Below, in pieces: positions 8,856 through 17,289 of a DNA stretch of 28,944 bases; within the stretch, counting starts at the first letter, position 1; every line of letters starts with the position of its first letter. This DNA is from Gammaproteobacteria bacterium UBA7376 (GTDB taxonomy: Bacteria; Pseudomonadota; Gammaproteobacteria; Pseudomonadales; Azotimanducaceae): assembly GCA_002470275.1 (NCBI GenBank), contig DKNY01000070.1, positions 1-28,944 on the forward strand. The letters run 5' to 3'. Under the pieces are notes generated by a model that made no database searches, had not been told where the DNA came from, and was given only the letters and a program-made list of their open reading frames with translations. Made by a program: the position numbers and the translations under genes.

Positions 8856-9601
8856 CCACCTTCCTGTAGTAACGACCTAGCCCCGTGCTGATCATCAGAA
8901 GCTATTAACTCTGGTGGTCCGATGGCTTGGTGACAGCGCTCCCCCTTATGGCGAGCATTGTTGACCCAGCTCGAAACGGGATCAAGACGTAAAGAAATAG
9001 GCAGTCTGCCAGCATACTGCTCCACCAAGACGCTCGTTTGCCTCTCGGCATCTAGCCACTGGCGCGTGCCGGCCCCATCAAGTATCAAGGGTTGCCGGGG
9101 ATGCAGGGCCCCAAGTCCTCCTCGGGCCGCGCTGGTGAGCAGGGCAAAGCTATAGAGCGGTTCATCCTGCGGCACACCCCGGGGCTGCCATGCGTCCCAA
9201 ATACCCGCCAGCCAAAGGCCCTGTTCGCCCTGGCCGCGAATAAAAAAAGGCACCTTCTGTCCTGCCTTGCTCGTCCACTCGTAGTAGCCGGATATAGGGA
9301 CCACACAGCGTTGACGGGCAAAGGGTGCCCCAAAGGCCTTGCTACTGGCGGCGGTCTCTATTCGAGCATTGAAGGTCTGAAAGCGGGCGCTGGGGCCAGG
9401 GGACCAGCTGGGCGTTAACCACCACCGCATGGGGCGACACTCCAAACTTCCTTCGTCGTTGAGTCGAAGCACGCTAACAGACTGGGTTGGCGCAAGATTA
9501 TAGTCATCCGCAATATCGGGGGGCGGGTAGACGTCGTGTTCCAGAAAGTCCATCACCATTTGAACCAGCTGCTTTCCCTGTATATTGAGACGACCACACA
9601 T
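8852..9601 (-). CDS. yedK: SOS response-associated peptidase YedK/HMCES family (abasic-site DNA-protein crosslinker)
   Basis: SRAP-domain protein of 249 residues. The family covalently traps abasic sites in single-stranded DNA through the amino group and thiol of Cys2 after Met removal. All expected residues are present: MCGR start with Cys2, NARIET (Asn78, Arg80, Glu82), SGYYEW with Glu108, and His167 in ALHPRQPLIL, where H-x-R-M-P is more usual. Spacing matches E. coli YedK (Cys2, Asn75, Glu105, His160). The start is fixed by the need for Cys at position 2. No LexA box is evident upstream, so SOS control is not supported. The gene overlaps the small hypothetical gene by four bases. Confidence 0.95.
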   Translation of the reverse strand: MCGRLNIQGKQLVQMVMDFLEHDVYPPPDIADDYNLAPTQSVSVLRLNDEGSLECRPMRWWLTPSWSPGPSARFQTFNARIETAASSKAFGAPFARQRCVVPISGYYEWTSKAGQKVPFFIRGQGEQGLWLAGIWDAWQPRGVPQDEPLYSFALLTSAARGGLGALHPRQPLILDGAGTRQWLDAERQTSVLVEQYAGRLPISLRLDPVSSWVNNARHKGERCHQAIGPPELIASDDQHGARSLLQEGG

Positions 9602-9875
9602 TTTTAGCCTAATGACTCGCTACCTTTAACGTTACCCTGATCAGCCCCGATGCCGCGCCCCAGGAGACCGCGCGGCAGGGCATCCTAACATGGCCTGGAT
9701 TTAGCCCACCGACACTGCGGCCCTAAGTGCTCGCTCACAATATTGAACTGACGTTTGGGTCGCCCTCGCCTATCATCTTGGCCGTATCGGTCCCCCCTGC
9801 ATACCTCAATTCTTGGCCGCCGCCGCGCTAGGGACACTGCAGGTTGGCGGTGGCACCAGGGCAAGAGGCACGAGG

Positions 9876-11978
9876 ATGACAGAGCACCGACAGCACCCAA
9901 GACGAGAGATTCCCAACGCCCCCAAGGCGGAGCGTCGAGGGTTCGCCCATAAACACCACGGGGTGGTCGTTGAAGACCCCTATGCCTGGCTGGAGGACCC
10001 CAACTACCCCACCGTGGAAGACGCTGACATCCTGAGCTATCTCAGCCAGGAAAATGACTATTTCCAGGCATTCCTGGCACCTCATTGCGCGCTGGTTTCT
10101 GAGCTGTTTGAGGAACTTAAACAGCGCAAACCAGAAACCGATGCCGGCGTTCCCTACCTAAAGAACGGCTACCGCTATCAATGGCGCTTTGATCAGGGGG
10201 CCGACTATCGATGCTGGTATCGACAGGCCGAGCACGCCCAGCCAGATGATCCCTGGGAGGTGCTGCTAGACGAGCAGGCGCTTGCGGAAACGCTGCCCTA
10301 CTTTCGCCTGGGCAGCCTGGCCGTCAGCCCAGATGCGTCTAAGCTCGCTTTCAGCTATGACGCCAACGGCAGCGAGCGCTTCGAGCTTCACATCATCGAT
10401 ATACAGAGCCGAGCAACGCTCTCCTCACCCATACCCAATACGGGCGGCCAGGTGATTTGGAACCAGCAAAGCAACGCGCTTCTCTACTTAACGGTCAACG
10501 ATCAGTGGCGACCAGATCGCGTTTGGCATCATCAGCTATCTGGCGACAGCGAGGACCGGCTGGTCTATCACGAAAACGACGAGGGTTTCTTTGTTTCGCT
10601 CTCATTAAGCCAATCAGAGGCCGTAGTGTTTGTGGCAAGCGGAGACCATGTCAGTTCAGAGGCGCGCTGGCTGCCCAGAGACCGCTTCGAGGCCGAGCCT
10701 GCGCTTATGGTCCCCCGACAGCCGGGCCACGAATACTACCCGGACCACCGGGGAGAAAGCCCCGACTCCGGTGAGTTGATCATCCGCAGCAACAAAGGCA
10801 GGCCCAATTTCGACATCTGGACTTGCTCCGTTGACGCATCGAATCTGACTGACTGGCAGCGATTGGTAAGCGGCGATGATCACACCTATATTTTGGATCA
10901 TTTGGTTCTGAGAGATGCCCTCATCATCGCCGAGCGCCAACAGGGCTTGGATCAAATTAGGGTCGTCCAAGGTGAGCAAAGCTATCGTATCCCCTGGCCG
11001 GAGGCCGCCTACAGCGTGGAATTTGACCTCAACGTCCATTACGACACCCAGCGCGTGCGCCTCATTTACAGCTCCATGGTGACCCCGCCGACAAACTTTG
11101 AATATGACCTAGTCAGCCGCGAGCACACGGCGTTGAAGGTACTCAAGGTAGGCGGGGGCTATGACGCTAAAAACTTCCAGACGCAACGATTACTCCTCAG
11201 GGCCAGAGACGGCACCCAAATCCCCCTGAGTTTGGTGCGGCATCGCTCTACGTCGTTGGATGCCCAGGCGCCCCTCTACCTCTACGGCTATGGTGCCTAC
11301 GGCCATGCCGTCGCCCCCAGCTTCTCTAGCAATGTCATCTCACTGCTTGAGCGGGGTTTCATCTTCGCCATCGCACATATTCGCGGTGGGGACGATTTGG
11401 GGCATCACTGGTACGAGCAGGGCAAACTGGACCAGCGCCAGAACACCTTCAACGACTTTGTGGACTGCGCGCGGGGCCTCATAGACCAGGGCATTGCCCA
11501 ACCGGGCAACATTGCCATCGGTGGCGGCAGTGCGGGCGGGGAACTCATGGGGGCTGCGGTCAACCAGGCACCCGAGCTGTTCGCCAGCGTGGCGGCCCAT
11601 GTTCCCTTCGTGGACGTCCTGAACACCATGCTCAACCCCACGCTACCGCTCACCCCCATGGAATGGCCCGAGTGGGGTAACCCCATCGAGGATGCGGAAG
11701 CCTACCACTGCATTCAAAACTACTCGCCCTACGACCAGGTCTCCCCCCGCGCCTATCCGCCAATGTTCGTGACCGCTGGGTTACAGGACCCGCGTGTGAC
11801 GTACTGGGAACCGGCAAAGTGGGTCGCCAAACTGCGTCAGCTCAAGACTGACGATCATATCCTGCTGCTCAAAACCAATATGCAGGCAGGCCACGGGGGT
11901 CAGTCCGGACGCTATACGGCACTGATGGAAGTCGCAGAGGAATACGCCTTCTTCCTGCTGATGTCTAAGGACACCTAA
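9876..11978 (+). CDS. ptrB: oligopeptidase B (prolyl oligopeptidase family S9A)
   Basis: Serine peptidase of 700 residues that cuts short peptides, in characterised members after Arg/Lys. The N-terminal half is the seven-bladed propeller (starting near EDPYAWLEDP, residues 33-42), followed by the alpha/beta hydrolase domain. Catalytic triad by position: Ser552 in GGGSAGG, Asp638 in GLQDPRV, His673 in AGHGG; spacing matches E. coli PtrB (532, 617, 652). The stretch YWEPAKWVAKLRQLKTDDH is near-identical to PtrB. One specificity residue differs: Glu596 is kept, but the equivalent of PtrB Glu578 is Pro598. Start ATG 9876 has AGAGG seven bases upstream; an open frame to TTG 9813 adds residues lacking family character. 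The stop overlaps that of the converging CoA-transferase gene. Confidence 0.93.
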   Translation: MTEHRQHPRREIPNAPKAERRGFAHKHHGVVVEDPYAWLEDPNYPTVEDADILSYLSQENDYFQAFLAPHCALVSELFEELKQRKPETDAGVPYLKNGYRYQWRFDQGADYRCWYRQAEHAQPDDPWEVLLDEQALAETLPYFRLGSLAVSPDASKLAFSYDANGSERFELHIIDIQSRATLSSPIPNTGGQVIWNQQSNALLYLTVNDQWRPDRVWHHQLSGDSEDRLVYHENDEGFFVSLSLSQSEAVVFVASGDHVSSEARWLPRDRFEAEPALMVPRQPGHEYYPDHRGESPDSGELIIRSNKGRPNFDIWTCSVDASNLTDWQRLVSGDDHTYILDHLVLRDALIIAERQQGLDQIRVVQGEQSYRIPWPEAAYSVEFDLNVHYDTQRVRLIYSSMVTPPTNFEYDLVSREHTALKVLKVGGGYDAKNFQTQRLLLRARDGTQIPLSLVRHRSTSLDAQAPLYLYGYGAYGHAVAPSFSSNVISLLERGFIFAIAHIRGGDDLGHHWYEQGKLDQRQNTFNDFVDCARGLIDQGIAQPGNIAIGGGSAGGELMGAAVNQAPELFASVAAHVPFVDVLNTMLNPTLPLTPMEWPEWGNPIEDAEAYHCIQNYSPYDQVSPRAYPPMFVTAGLQDPRVTYWEPAKWVAKLRQLKTDDHILLLKTNMQAGHGGQSGRYTALMEVAEEYAFFLLMSKDT

Positions 11979-13183
11979 GATTGCCCGCTGAGGGCCTCTC
12001 TGAAGGGCGGTGCAGCGATCTCGATAAGCGCCTGGGCGCGCTGTTTCAGGGGCAGATCGCGCAGATGCGCAACGCCATATTCGGTGACCACAATGTCGAT
12101 GTCAGTCCGCAAGGCGGTCACCATTTCTACCTGGGGCACGATTCTGGAAACGCTTCCCCCTCGGGCGGTTGCGGTCAGCGCAACGATAGATCGGCCCCCA
12201 GAAGCCATGCGAGCGGCGCGCATAAAATCCACCGAGCCTCCGGTGCCGGAAATCTGCCGCCCATCCACCATCTCAGCATTGACCTGTCCGTGGAGATCGA
12301 CCTGAACGGCCGAATTGATGGACACAAAGCCATCCAGCTCACGAATCACTGAGGCCTCATGGGTATGGTTTGCGCCACACAAAATAACGTCTGGCTCTTC
12401 CGCCAACCAGGCATGCAGGGCATCGCTACCCAAGACCATACCGGTAATGTGTTTGCCGGGATCTCGAGCCTTGTTGCTGCCGGTGATGTTTCCCCGGGCA
12501 ATCAACCGCATGCCGGCGTCATCCACAATGCCGCCATGCATGCCGAGGTCATTTTTCTCACCCAGCTGATTCAACACCGCGGTGGGAATTGCACCGATAC
12601 CCGTCTGTAAACAGTCGCCATCCTGAATGAGGTCAGCAACCAGCTTCCCGATCTGCTCGGCGGCAGCATCCGGCGTGGGCTCCGTGAGGGTTGGTGCCGC
12701 CATATCGCTTTCAAAGACAAAATCTAGCTGCCCGGCATCGATGAGCGGCGCGCCGGCTGGAGCAACCATGTTGGTATTCAGCTGGGCGATGATCGTCGTA
12801 GCAGAGGACATGGCCGCTGCATGGAAATCCGCATTGGGTCCGAGGCGCAGCAGGCCATCGCGATCCCGAGCGACCTGCATCAGGTAAACGTCTGTATTCG
12901 AACTCAGATAGTCGAAGACGGCGCGCATCTGCATGGGCAGAAAGTGCACCAAGGCAGGCGCTGCCTTAGCCAAGGTCGGCGACATGAAGAATGGCGTGAC
13001 CTCACAGGGCGTATGCCAGGTCGTGAAATCCTGCCGGTTCAGGGCACCGATGGGAAAATGAATAACGGTGAGGTCTCCGGGTAAGGGGCGATTCGCCAGC
13101 GCCTGCAGGAGACCCGTGGGCTCATTGCTGGATCCTGCAACGAATACTCGCTGACCAGGGCGAAAGTGGTGCTCTAGCGCCAT
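11975..13183 (-). CDS. acetyl-CoA hydrolase/CoA-transferase family protein (4-hydroxybutyrate CoA-transferase-like)
   Basis: Family I-type CoA-transferase/hydrolase of 402 residues, which moves CoA between an acyl-CoA and a free acid such as acetate. Recognisable segments: GQRVFVAGSSNEP near the N-terminus, DGDCLQTGIGAIPTAVLNQL (about 192-211), DLGMHGGIVDDAGM, the hallmark VSINSAVQVDLHGQVNAE, and GTGGSVDFMRAARMASGGRSIVAL, followed by VTEYGVAHLRDLPLKQRAQALIEIAAP at the end. The length is near the usual for the group. The substrate cannot be read from sequence; 4-hydroxybutyrate, propionate and acetate users look alike. It lies seven bases after a small membrane-protein gene in the same direction, so both are probably one transcript. 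Confidence 0.9.
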   Translation of the reverse strand: MALEHHFRPGQRVFVAGSSNEPTGLLQALANRPLPGDLTVIHFPIGALNRQDFTTWHTPCEVTPFFMSPTLAKAAPALVHFLPMQMRAVFDYLSSNTDVYLMQVARDRDGLLRLGPNADFHAAAMSSATTIIAQLNTNMVAPAGAPLIDAGQLDFVFESDMAAPTLTEPTPDAAAEQIGKLVADLIQDGDCLQTGIGAIPTAVLNQLGEKNDLGMHGGIVDDAGMRLIARGNITGSNKARDPGKHITGMVLGSDALHAWLAEEPDVILCGANHTHEASVIRELDGFVSINSAVQVDLHGQVNAEMVDGRQISGTGGSVDFMRAARMASGGRSIVALTATARGGSVSRIVPQVEMVTALRTDIDIVVTEYGVAHLRDLPLKQRAQALIEIAAPPFREALSGQS

Positions 13184-13190
13184 CCTGAAC

Positions 13191-13556
13191 CTATCGTCGA
13201 TGCTGGGACCATAGAAACCTTAAATAGCCATAGGCCCCCACATAGTAGGCCGGAATGAACCACATGGGCCAAAGCGCAATTAACCAGTCGTCCTCCAGGG
13301 GAATCTGGAGTACCCAATGCCTCAGCGTCAGCCAGCCCAGCGCCATGACAACACCGGATACCGCCGCTAGGGACACACCCTGGCTCGGTGAAAAGACCGT
13401 GCAGAGCACGCCGCCGCCGATCCCCGCACACCAAACCGGTATTAACAGCGACGGCAGCGAGGCATTCCCCCCCACGAGCTGCGTCACCACCACCCAGATT
13501 AACAGGCCAGAAAAGACTGCCACACCGGTCCGCAAGAATAGCAACAGGGTGATCAA
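13191..13556 (-). CDS. small four-helix membrane protein, unknown function
   Basis: Hypothetical protein of 121 residues with four likely membrane helices: about residues 2-27, 35-58, 62-84 and 92-114. No conserved polar motif stands out and I do not recognise the family. The start is probably TTG 13556 with a GGGGA stretch upstream; another frame on the same strand (13174-13572) is also open but encodes a low-quality, Cys/Arg-rich product and is judged a shadow. It is seven bases upstream of the CoA-transferase gene, hence probably its operon partner. The hydrophobic pattern is strong support that this frame is the coding one. Confidence 0.65.
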   Translation of the reverse strand: MITLLLFLRTGVAVFSGLLIWVVVTQLVGGNASLPSLLIPVWCAGIGGGVLCTVFSPSQGVSLAAVSGVVMALGWLTLRHWVLQIPLEDDWLIALWPMWFIPAYYVGAYGYLRFLWSQHRR

Positions 13557-13704
13557 CGAAGGTCCCCAGCAATCAGTATTCGCAGATCATACTGTGATCC
13601 GCGGATGTAGCCCAAGCGCTTGAACCACCGCTGTTAACCCACCAGGCCTTGAGATACTCTGACGCGCAAGAGCAATCAATAGCTTATCGAGCGACCACAA
13701 ACGC
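13557..13704. promoter_or_regulatory. divergent intergenic region with a GATCA/TGATC inverted repeat
   Basis: The 148 bases between divergent starts contain a perfect short inverted repeat, GATCA-N5-TGATC at 13585-13599, which could be a dimeric regulator site. It is not a full CRP site. No convincing promoter pair was found for either gene. Confidence 0.3.
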
Positions 13705-14616
13705 ATGAGAATTTATACCCATGGCGACTGTCTCCAGCATCGGGTGATTGAAGGCCATGCGGAACGACCCGAACGCCTAGGACACCTTATGGCCTACCTG
13801 GATGCAGTGGGTCTTACCCAGGATTACAAACCCGAGGCGCCCAAGCCCATCGAGGACGCGCAGATCCTTGCGGTGCATTCCCCACAGCATCTCGATTTTC
13901 TAAAAGCATCCCAGCCCGCTCACGAGATTGTGCCCCTGGACCCTGATACCTGGATGAGCAAGGACAGTTTGCATGCTGCTCGTCTAGCGGCTGGCGCGGT
14001 CCATGCCGGCGTCGAAACCGTGATCAACAGCCCTGAGAATCGGGTCTTTTGTGCCGTTCGACCACCGGGGCATCATGCCGAGATTGGCGGGGCCATGGGC
14101 TTTTGTTTGTTCAACAGCGTGGCCATCGGCGCCGTTGCCGCCCTGTCTCACGCTGAGATTGAGCGGGTCGCCATTCTCGACTTCGATGTTCACCACGGCA
14201 ATGGCAGCGTAGATATATGCCGGGACCGACCTGAGATTCTCGTCTGCTCAAGCTTCCAGCATCCGCATTACCCAAACCGCCTCCACGACCTGGTCAGGGA
14301 CAATATCGTCTGCACGCCGCTTACGGCAGGCAGCGACGGCGATTGCTTTCGCGCTGCCATCGAGCGTGATTGGCTACCGGCCATTCAGCGCCACCGGCCT
14401 CAGCTTATTTTGGTCTCTGCTGGTTTCGATGCCCATCGGCTTGATCCGCTTGCCGGGCTAAATTTAGTGGAAGCCGATTTTCGCTGGGTAACAGAATTCA
14501 TTGTCGCGGCGGCCAACGACCACGCCGAGGGTCGCATCGTATCCACCTTGGAGGGGGGCTATCATCTGGACGCTCTGGCCACCAGCGTGAGCGCTCACTT
14601 GCAGGCCTTAGCCTAG
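13705..14616 (+). CDS. histone deacetylase family protein (class II HDAC / acetylpolyamine-type amidohydrolase)
   Basis: Zinc hydrolase of 303 residues of the arginase/deacetylase fold, which removes acetyl groups from lysine or polyamines. Visible: HxERPERL near residues 18-25, the charge-relay pair in RPPGHHAE (119-126, His123-His124), metal ligands Asp161 and His163 in DFDVHHGNG, the third ligand Asp242 in SAGFDAH, and the catalytic Tyr in LEGGY near residue 285. The set is complete, so the enzyme should be active. The substrate is unknown; bacterial members act on acetylpolyamines, acetyl-lysine proteins or other amides. Start ATG 13705 is the first in frame before MRIYTHGDCLQH; no strong ribosome site. 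It converges with the SDR gene with 16 bases between. Confidence 0.93.
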   Translation: MRIYTHGDCLQHRVIEGHAERPERLGHLMAYLDAVGLTQDYKPEAPKPIEDAQILAVHSPQHLDFLKASQPAHEIVPLDPDTWMSKDSLHAARLAAGAVHAGVETVINSPENRVFCAVRPPGHHAEIGGAMGFCLFNSVAIGAVAALSHAEIERVAILDFDVHHGNGSVDICRDRPEILVCSSFQHPHYPNRLHDLVRDNIVCTPLTAGSDGDCFRAAIERDWLPAIQRHRPQLILVSAGFDAHRLDPLAGLNLVEADFRWVTEFIVAAANDHAEGRIVSTLEGGYHLDALATSVSAHLQALA

Positions 14617-14632
14617 CGAAGCGTCTTGTTGG

Positions 14633-15406
14633 CTACTTACGGACAATCACTTGTCCACCACCATCGCAGTAAAGCCGCTCGCCGGTAAGGTAGGAATTTT
14701 GCTCGCTGACGAGAAAGTGCACCACGTTGGCCACATCCTCTGGCTGGCAAACACGCCCAAAGGGCATGCCATCGTCCAGGACGCGCAAGTCGTCAACACC
14801 CTGCAGAGCGCGCATCAGGCGCTCGCCCATGTCGGTCTCCACCAAACCAGGCGCTACAATGTTAACCCGCACCCCATGTTCTTTTTCCTCCTTGGCCAGG
14901 GTATAAGCCAACGCTTCCATGGCGGTTTTTGCCATGTTGTACGGCGCACCGTTTGCTGAGAGAGAGCGGGTAGCCACGCTGGAAATCATAATGATGTCAC
15001 CCCGGTCTAGCGTGCGCATCCCGGGCAGGACCAGGCCGCTCAGATAGTGCGGGCCTAGTGCATGGGTTGCCATCACGCGCTGTAGTTCTTCGGGCTGGGT
15101 ATCCGCGACGCTCTGGCCGCGGCTAGCGATGCCCGCATTATTCACCAATATGCCGATGGGGCCGTGGTCCGCTTCGATGGCGGTCACCATGGCGGCGTTT
15201 TCATCATACCGATCTATGGATGCGGCGTAGGCTTGAGCCTTACCGCCACAGCTTTCAATATCCGCTACCGTGGCCTCAGCGGCCTCCTGATCGCGGCGAT
15301 AATTCACCGCGACGAACGCCCCATCTGCTGCCAGAGACAACGCAATGCCACGGCCCACGCCGCGACCGCCTCCCGTTACCAAAGCCACTCTTCCCGCTAA
15401 TGACAT
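14633..15406 (-). CDS. short-chain dehydrogenase/reductase (FabG-like SDR)
   Basis: NAD(P)-dependent oxidoreductase of 257 residues, classical SDR. Cofactor loop TGGGRGVGRG (11-20), NNAG (89-92), catalytic Ser143, Tyr156 and Lys160 (YNMAK), and the C-terminal YLTGERLYCDGGG typical of FabG-like enzymes. An Asn-Tyr-Arg-Arg sequence after beta-2 (NYRRD) suggests NADP preference, as in FabG. The substrate is unknown; a 3-hydroxyacyl-CoA or related alcohol is plausible because the gene lies 53 bases downstream of a crotonase gene on the same strand. Start ATG 15406, with GGGGAG eight bases upstream. Confidence 0.93.
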   Translation of the reverse strand: MSLAGRVALVTGGGRGVGRGIALSLAADGAFVAVNYRRDQEAAEATVADIESCGGKAQAYAASIDRYDENAAMVTAIEADHGPIGILVNNAGIASRGQSVADTQPEELQRVMATHALGPHYLSGLVLPGMRTLDRGDIIMISSVATRSLSANGAPYNMAKTAMEALAYTLAKEEKEHGVRVNIVAPGLVETDMGERLMRALQGVDDLRVLDDGMPFGRVCQPEDVANVVHFLVSEQNSYLTGERLYCDGGGQVIVRK

Positions 15407-15459
15407 CCTTGCATCTCCCCGGTTATGTCCGTCCCGATTTTTCGTTGTTTCGCGATGGG

Positions 15460-16242
15460 CTATTGACCCTTAAATTGAGCGTCGCGCTTTTGCAAAAATG
15501 CGGTCACCCCCTCTTTAAAATCCGCAGTACGTCCCGCCTCATTCTGAAGCTGGGCTTCTAGCTCAAGTTGCTGCTCATAGGCGTTGGTCCAGGTTTCCCA
15601 ATACGCTTTGCGAATCAGCGAGAGGGATTTGGGACCGTTGGCCAAACGCTCGGCTAGGGCCATGGCGCCCTCTTCCAGGCTGGCATTATCCTCGAACAGA
15701 CGGTTCACTAAACCCCATTCACTCGCCTGCTCAGCGCCCAGGCGTTCTGCGAGCATGGACAACTCCAACGCACGGCCCCACCCCACCATGCGCGGCAGGA
15801 GGAAGGTGGCACCCCCATCCGGTATCAGTCCGATACGCGCAAAGGCCTGAAGGAAGAAAGCCTGCTTACTGGCGCAAACCAGATCGCCCATCATCGCGAA
15901 ACTCATACCCACACCTGCTGCCGCGCCATTTACCGAGGTAACGATGGGCATTTCCAGATCGCGCAAATCCAGGAGGATGGGATGATATTTGTGACGAAGA
16001 TTATCCCCCGCTTCCCTCCCGGGCCCAGATTTGTCGTCATCCTGAAGGTTGGCGCCGGCACAAAATGCCCGCCCTTCGCCGGTGAGAAGCAAACAACGCG
16101 CCTCGCCGCCCTGAGCTTTAATCTCAGCCAGAGCCGAGGCCATATCGTCCAGCATTTGGTTGCCGACGGCGTTCATCACCTCCGGATGATTGAATTTTAA
16201 GACTGCGACCTTACCCCTGAACTCCAAATGCATCCGTTCCAT
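15460..16242 (-). CDS. enoyl-CoA hydratase/isomerase family protein, PaaG-like
   Basis: Crotonase-fold enzyme of 260 residues acting on acyl-CoA. The oxyanion-hole segments are present (FCAGANL around Ala62-Gly64; VNGAAAGVGMS around Gly111). Both glutamates of ordinary hydratases are absent: the position of Glu144 of rat hydratase is Ser114, and that of Glu164 is Phe134. Instead it has the AFARIGLIPDGG segment (Asp142) that, from memory, matches PaaG-type isomerases, whose catalytic Asp lies there. The C-terminal run GRTADFKEGVTAFLQKRDAQFKG also matches PaaG. I therefore expect a double-bond isomerase rather than a hydratase. Start ATG 16242; probably co-transcribed with the SDR gene. Confidence 0.9.
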   Translation of the reverse strand: MERMHLEFRGKVAVLKFNHPEVMNAVGNQMLDDMASALAEIKAQGGEARCLLLTGEGRAFCAGANLQDDDKSGPGREAGDNLRHKYHPILLDLRDLEMPIVTSVNGAAAGVGMSFAMMGDLVCASKQAFFLQAFARIGLIPDGGATFLLPRMVGWGRALELSMLAERLGAEQASEWGLVNRLFEDNASLEEGAMALAERLANGPKSLSLIRKAYWETWTNAYEQQLELEAQLQNEAGRTADFKEGVTAFLQKRDAQFKGQ

Positions 16243-16358
16243 AAATAGTCCCCCGTTTTTTTTAGCCTAACTCAAGCGCACTATGGAAACATCTCGCCTG
16301 TTAGTGGCATGCCCGCCGCCGCATGGCAGGCCCACCGGGTATCTGCTATCTTTTTTTC

Positions 16359-17252
16359 ATGGCGCATGCCCACTCACATCACCACCCTGCAACGGATGCA
16401 CATGCCCTCGGGAGCGCCTGCCTGCTGATTTCAAGCTTCATGATTATCGAACTGGCGGTCGGTTGGTGGACCAATGCCTTGGTCTTGCTCGCGGATGCCG
16501 GCCATATGTTTCTGGATGCCTCCGCTCTGGCGCTTGCGTGGTGGGCCGCACGGCTGGCGGATCGTGGCTTCGATCAACAGCTGTCCTATGGCTACCATCG
16601 GTTTGGTGTCCTCGCGGCCTTTGTGAACGCGTTGACGCTGATTTCCCTAACGATTTGGATCAGTATCGAAGCGGTTTCTCGCCTCTGGTCCCCGGAGCCG
16701 ATGCTGCCCCTCCCCACGTTGATCGTAGCGAGCCTGGGCTTTGTGGTGAATCTGGTGGCCTTCCGCCTGCTTCACAACACCAGTGGCAACACCAACGTTC
16801 GTAGCGCAGCGCTCCACGTTTTGGGCGATCTACTGGGCTCCGGCGCAGCCATCGCGGCCTCGCTGATCGTTATGACCGTGGGCTGGCTGTACGCCGACCC
16901 CTTACTCAGCTTGGTGATCGTCTTTATCCTGCTCAGAGGGGCCATCGGCATCCTCAGGGAGTCCGCGCATATTTTGCTGGAGGGCGTTCCCACCGGCGTT
17001 GACCTTAGCGAAATCAAACAGACTCTCTGCACTCAAATCAACGAAGTACAGGACATTCACCACGTTCACGCTTGGGGACTGACGGCGGAGAGACCGCTGA
17101 TCACACTCCATGCCATTGTTCTTGAGGGTGCCGACGTCTACAGCGTGATCAGCGAGGTTAAGGCCCTACTTCGTCGGCAATTCCATATCGAGCACTCCAC
17201 CATTCAGATTGAGCTGGGCGCCTGTCCCGATGATCCGCTGAGCCAGGGTTAA
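16359..17252 (+). CDS. cation diffusion facilitator family metal exporter (CzcD-like)
   Basis: Inner-membrane Zn/Co/Cd-type exporter of 297 residues that swaps metal for protons. The N-terminus is His-rich (MAHAHSHHHP). Six membrane helices follow, with the metal site residues in LADAGHMFLDA (helix 2, HxxxD) and ALHVLGDLLGS (helix 5, HxxxD), the CzcD/ZitB pattern. A cytoplasmic C-terminal domain with VQDIHHVHAWGL holds further His residues as in YiiP-type dimers. I chose ATG 16359 because the His-rich start is typical; ATG 16323 in frame would add twelve residues. Neither has a good ribosome site. It is divergent from the crotonase gene, and no metal-regulator site was recognised upstream. 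Confidence 0.92.
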   Translation: MAHAHSHHHPATDAHALGSACLLISSFMIIELAVGWWTNALVLLADAGHMFLDASALALAWWAARLADRGFDQQLSYGYHRFGVLAAFVNALTLISLTIWISIEAVSRLWSPEPMLPLPTLIVASLGFVVNLVAFRLLHNTSGNTNVRSAALHVLGDLLGSGAAIAASLIVMTVGWLYADPLLSLVIVFILLRGAIGILRESAHILLEGVPTGVDLSEIKQTLCTQINEVQDIHHVHAWGLTAERPLITLHAIVLEGADVYSVISEVKALLRRQFHIEHSTIQIELGACPDDPLSQG

Positions 17253-17289
17253 CGCCCACGCCTGGCCTGCTGACCCGGTGGCTGCGGAC

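Noticed and set aside
8852..9601. SOS (LexA) control of the yedK-type gene
   Set aside because: No CTGT-N8-ACAG box was seen in the upstream region 9602-9875; the family name alone is not evidence of SOS control.
9602..9875. Possible promoter or extra gene in the 274-base gap before oligopeptidase B
   Set aside because: TTGAAC (9743) and TATCAT (9771) are too far apart (22 bases), and short frames here lack coding character; nothing supportable was found beyond the ribosome site.
13174..13572. A 132-residue frame over the small membrane protein
   Set aside because: The alternative frame 13191-13556 gives four clean membrane helices; this one gives an incoherent Cys/Arg-rich product and overlaps the CoA-transferase start.
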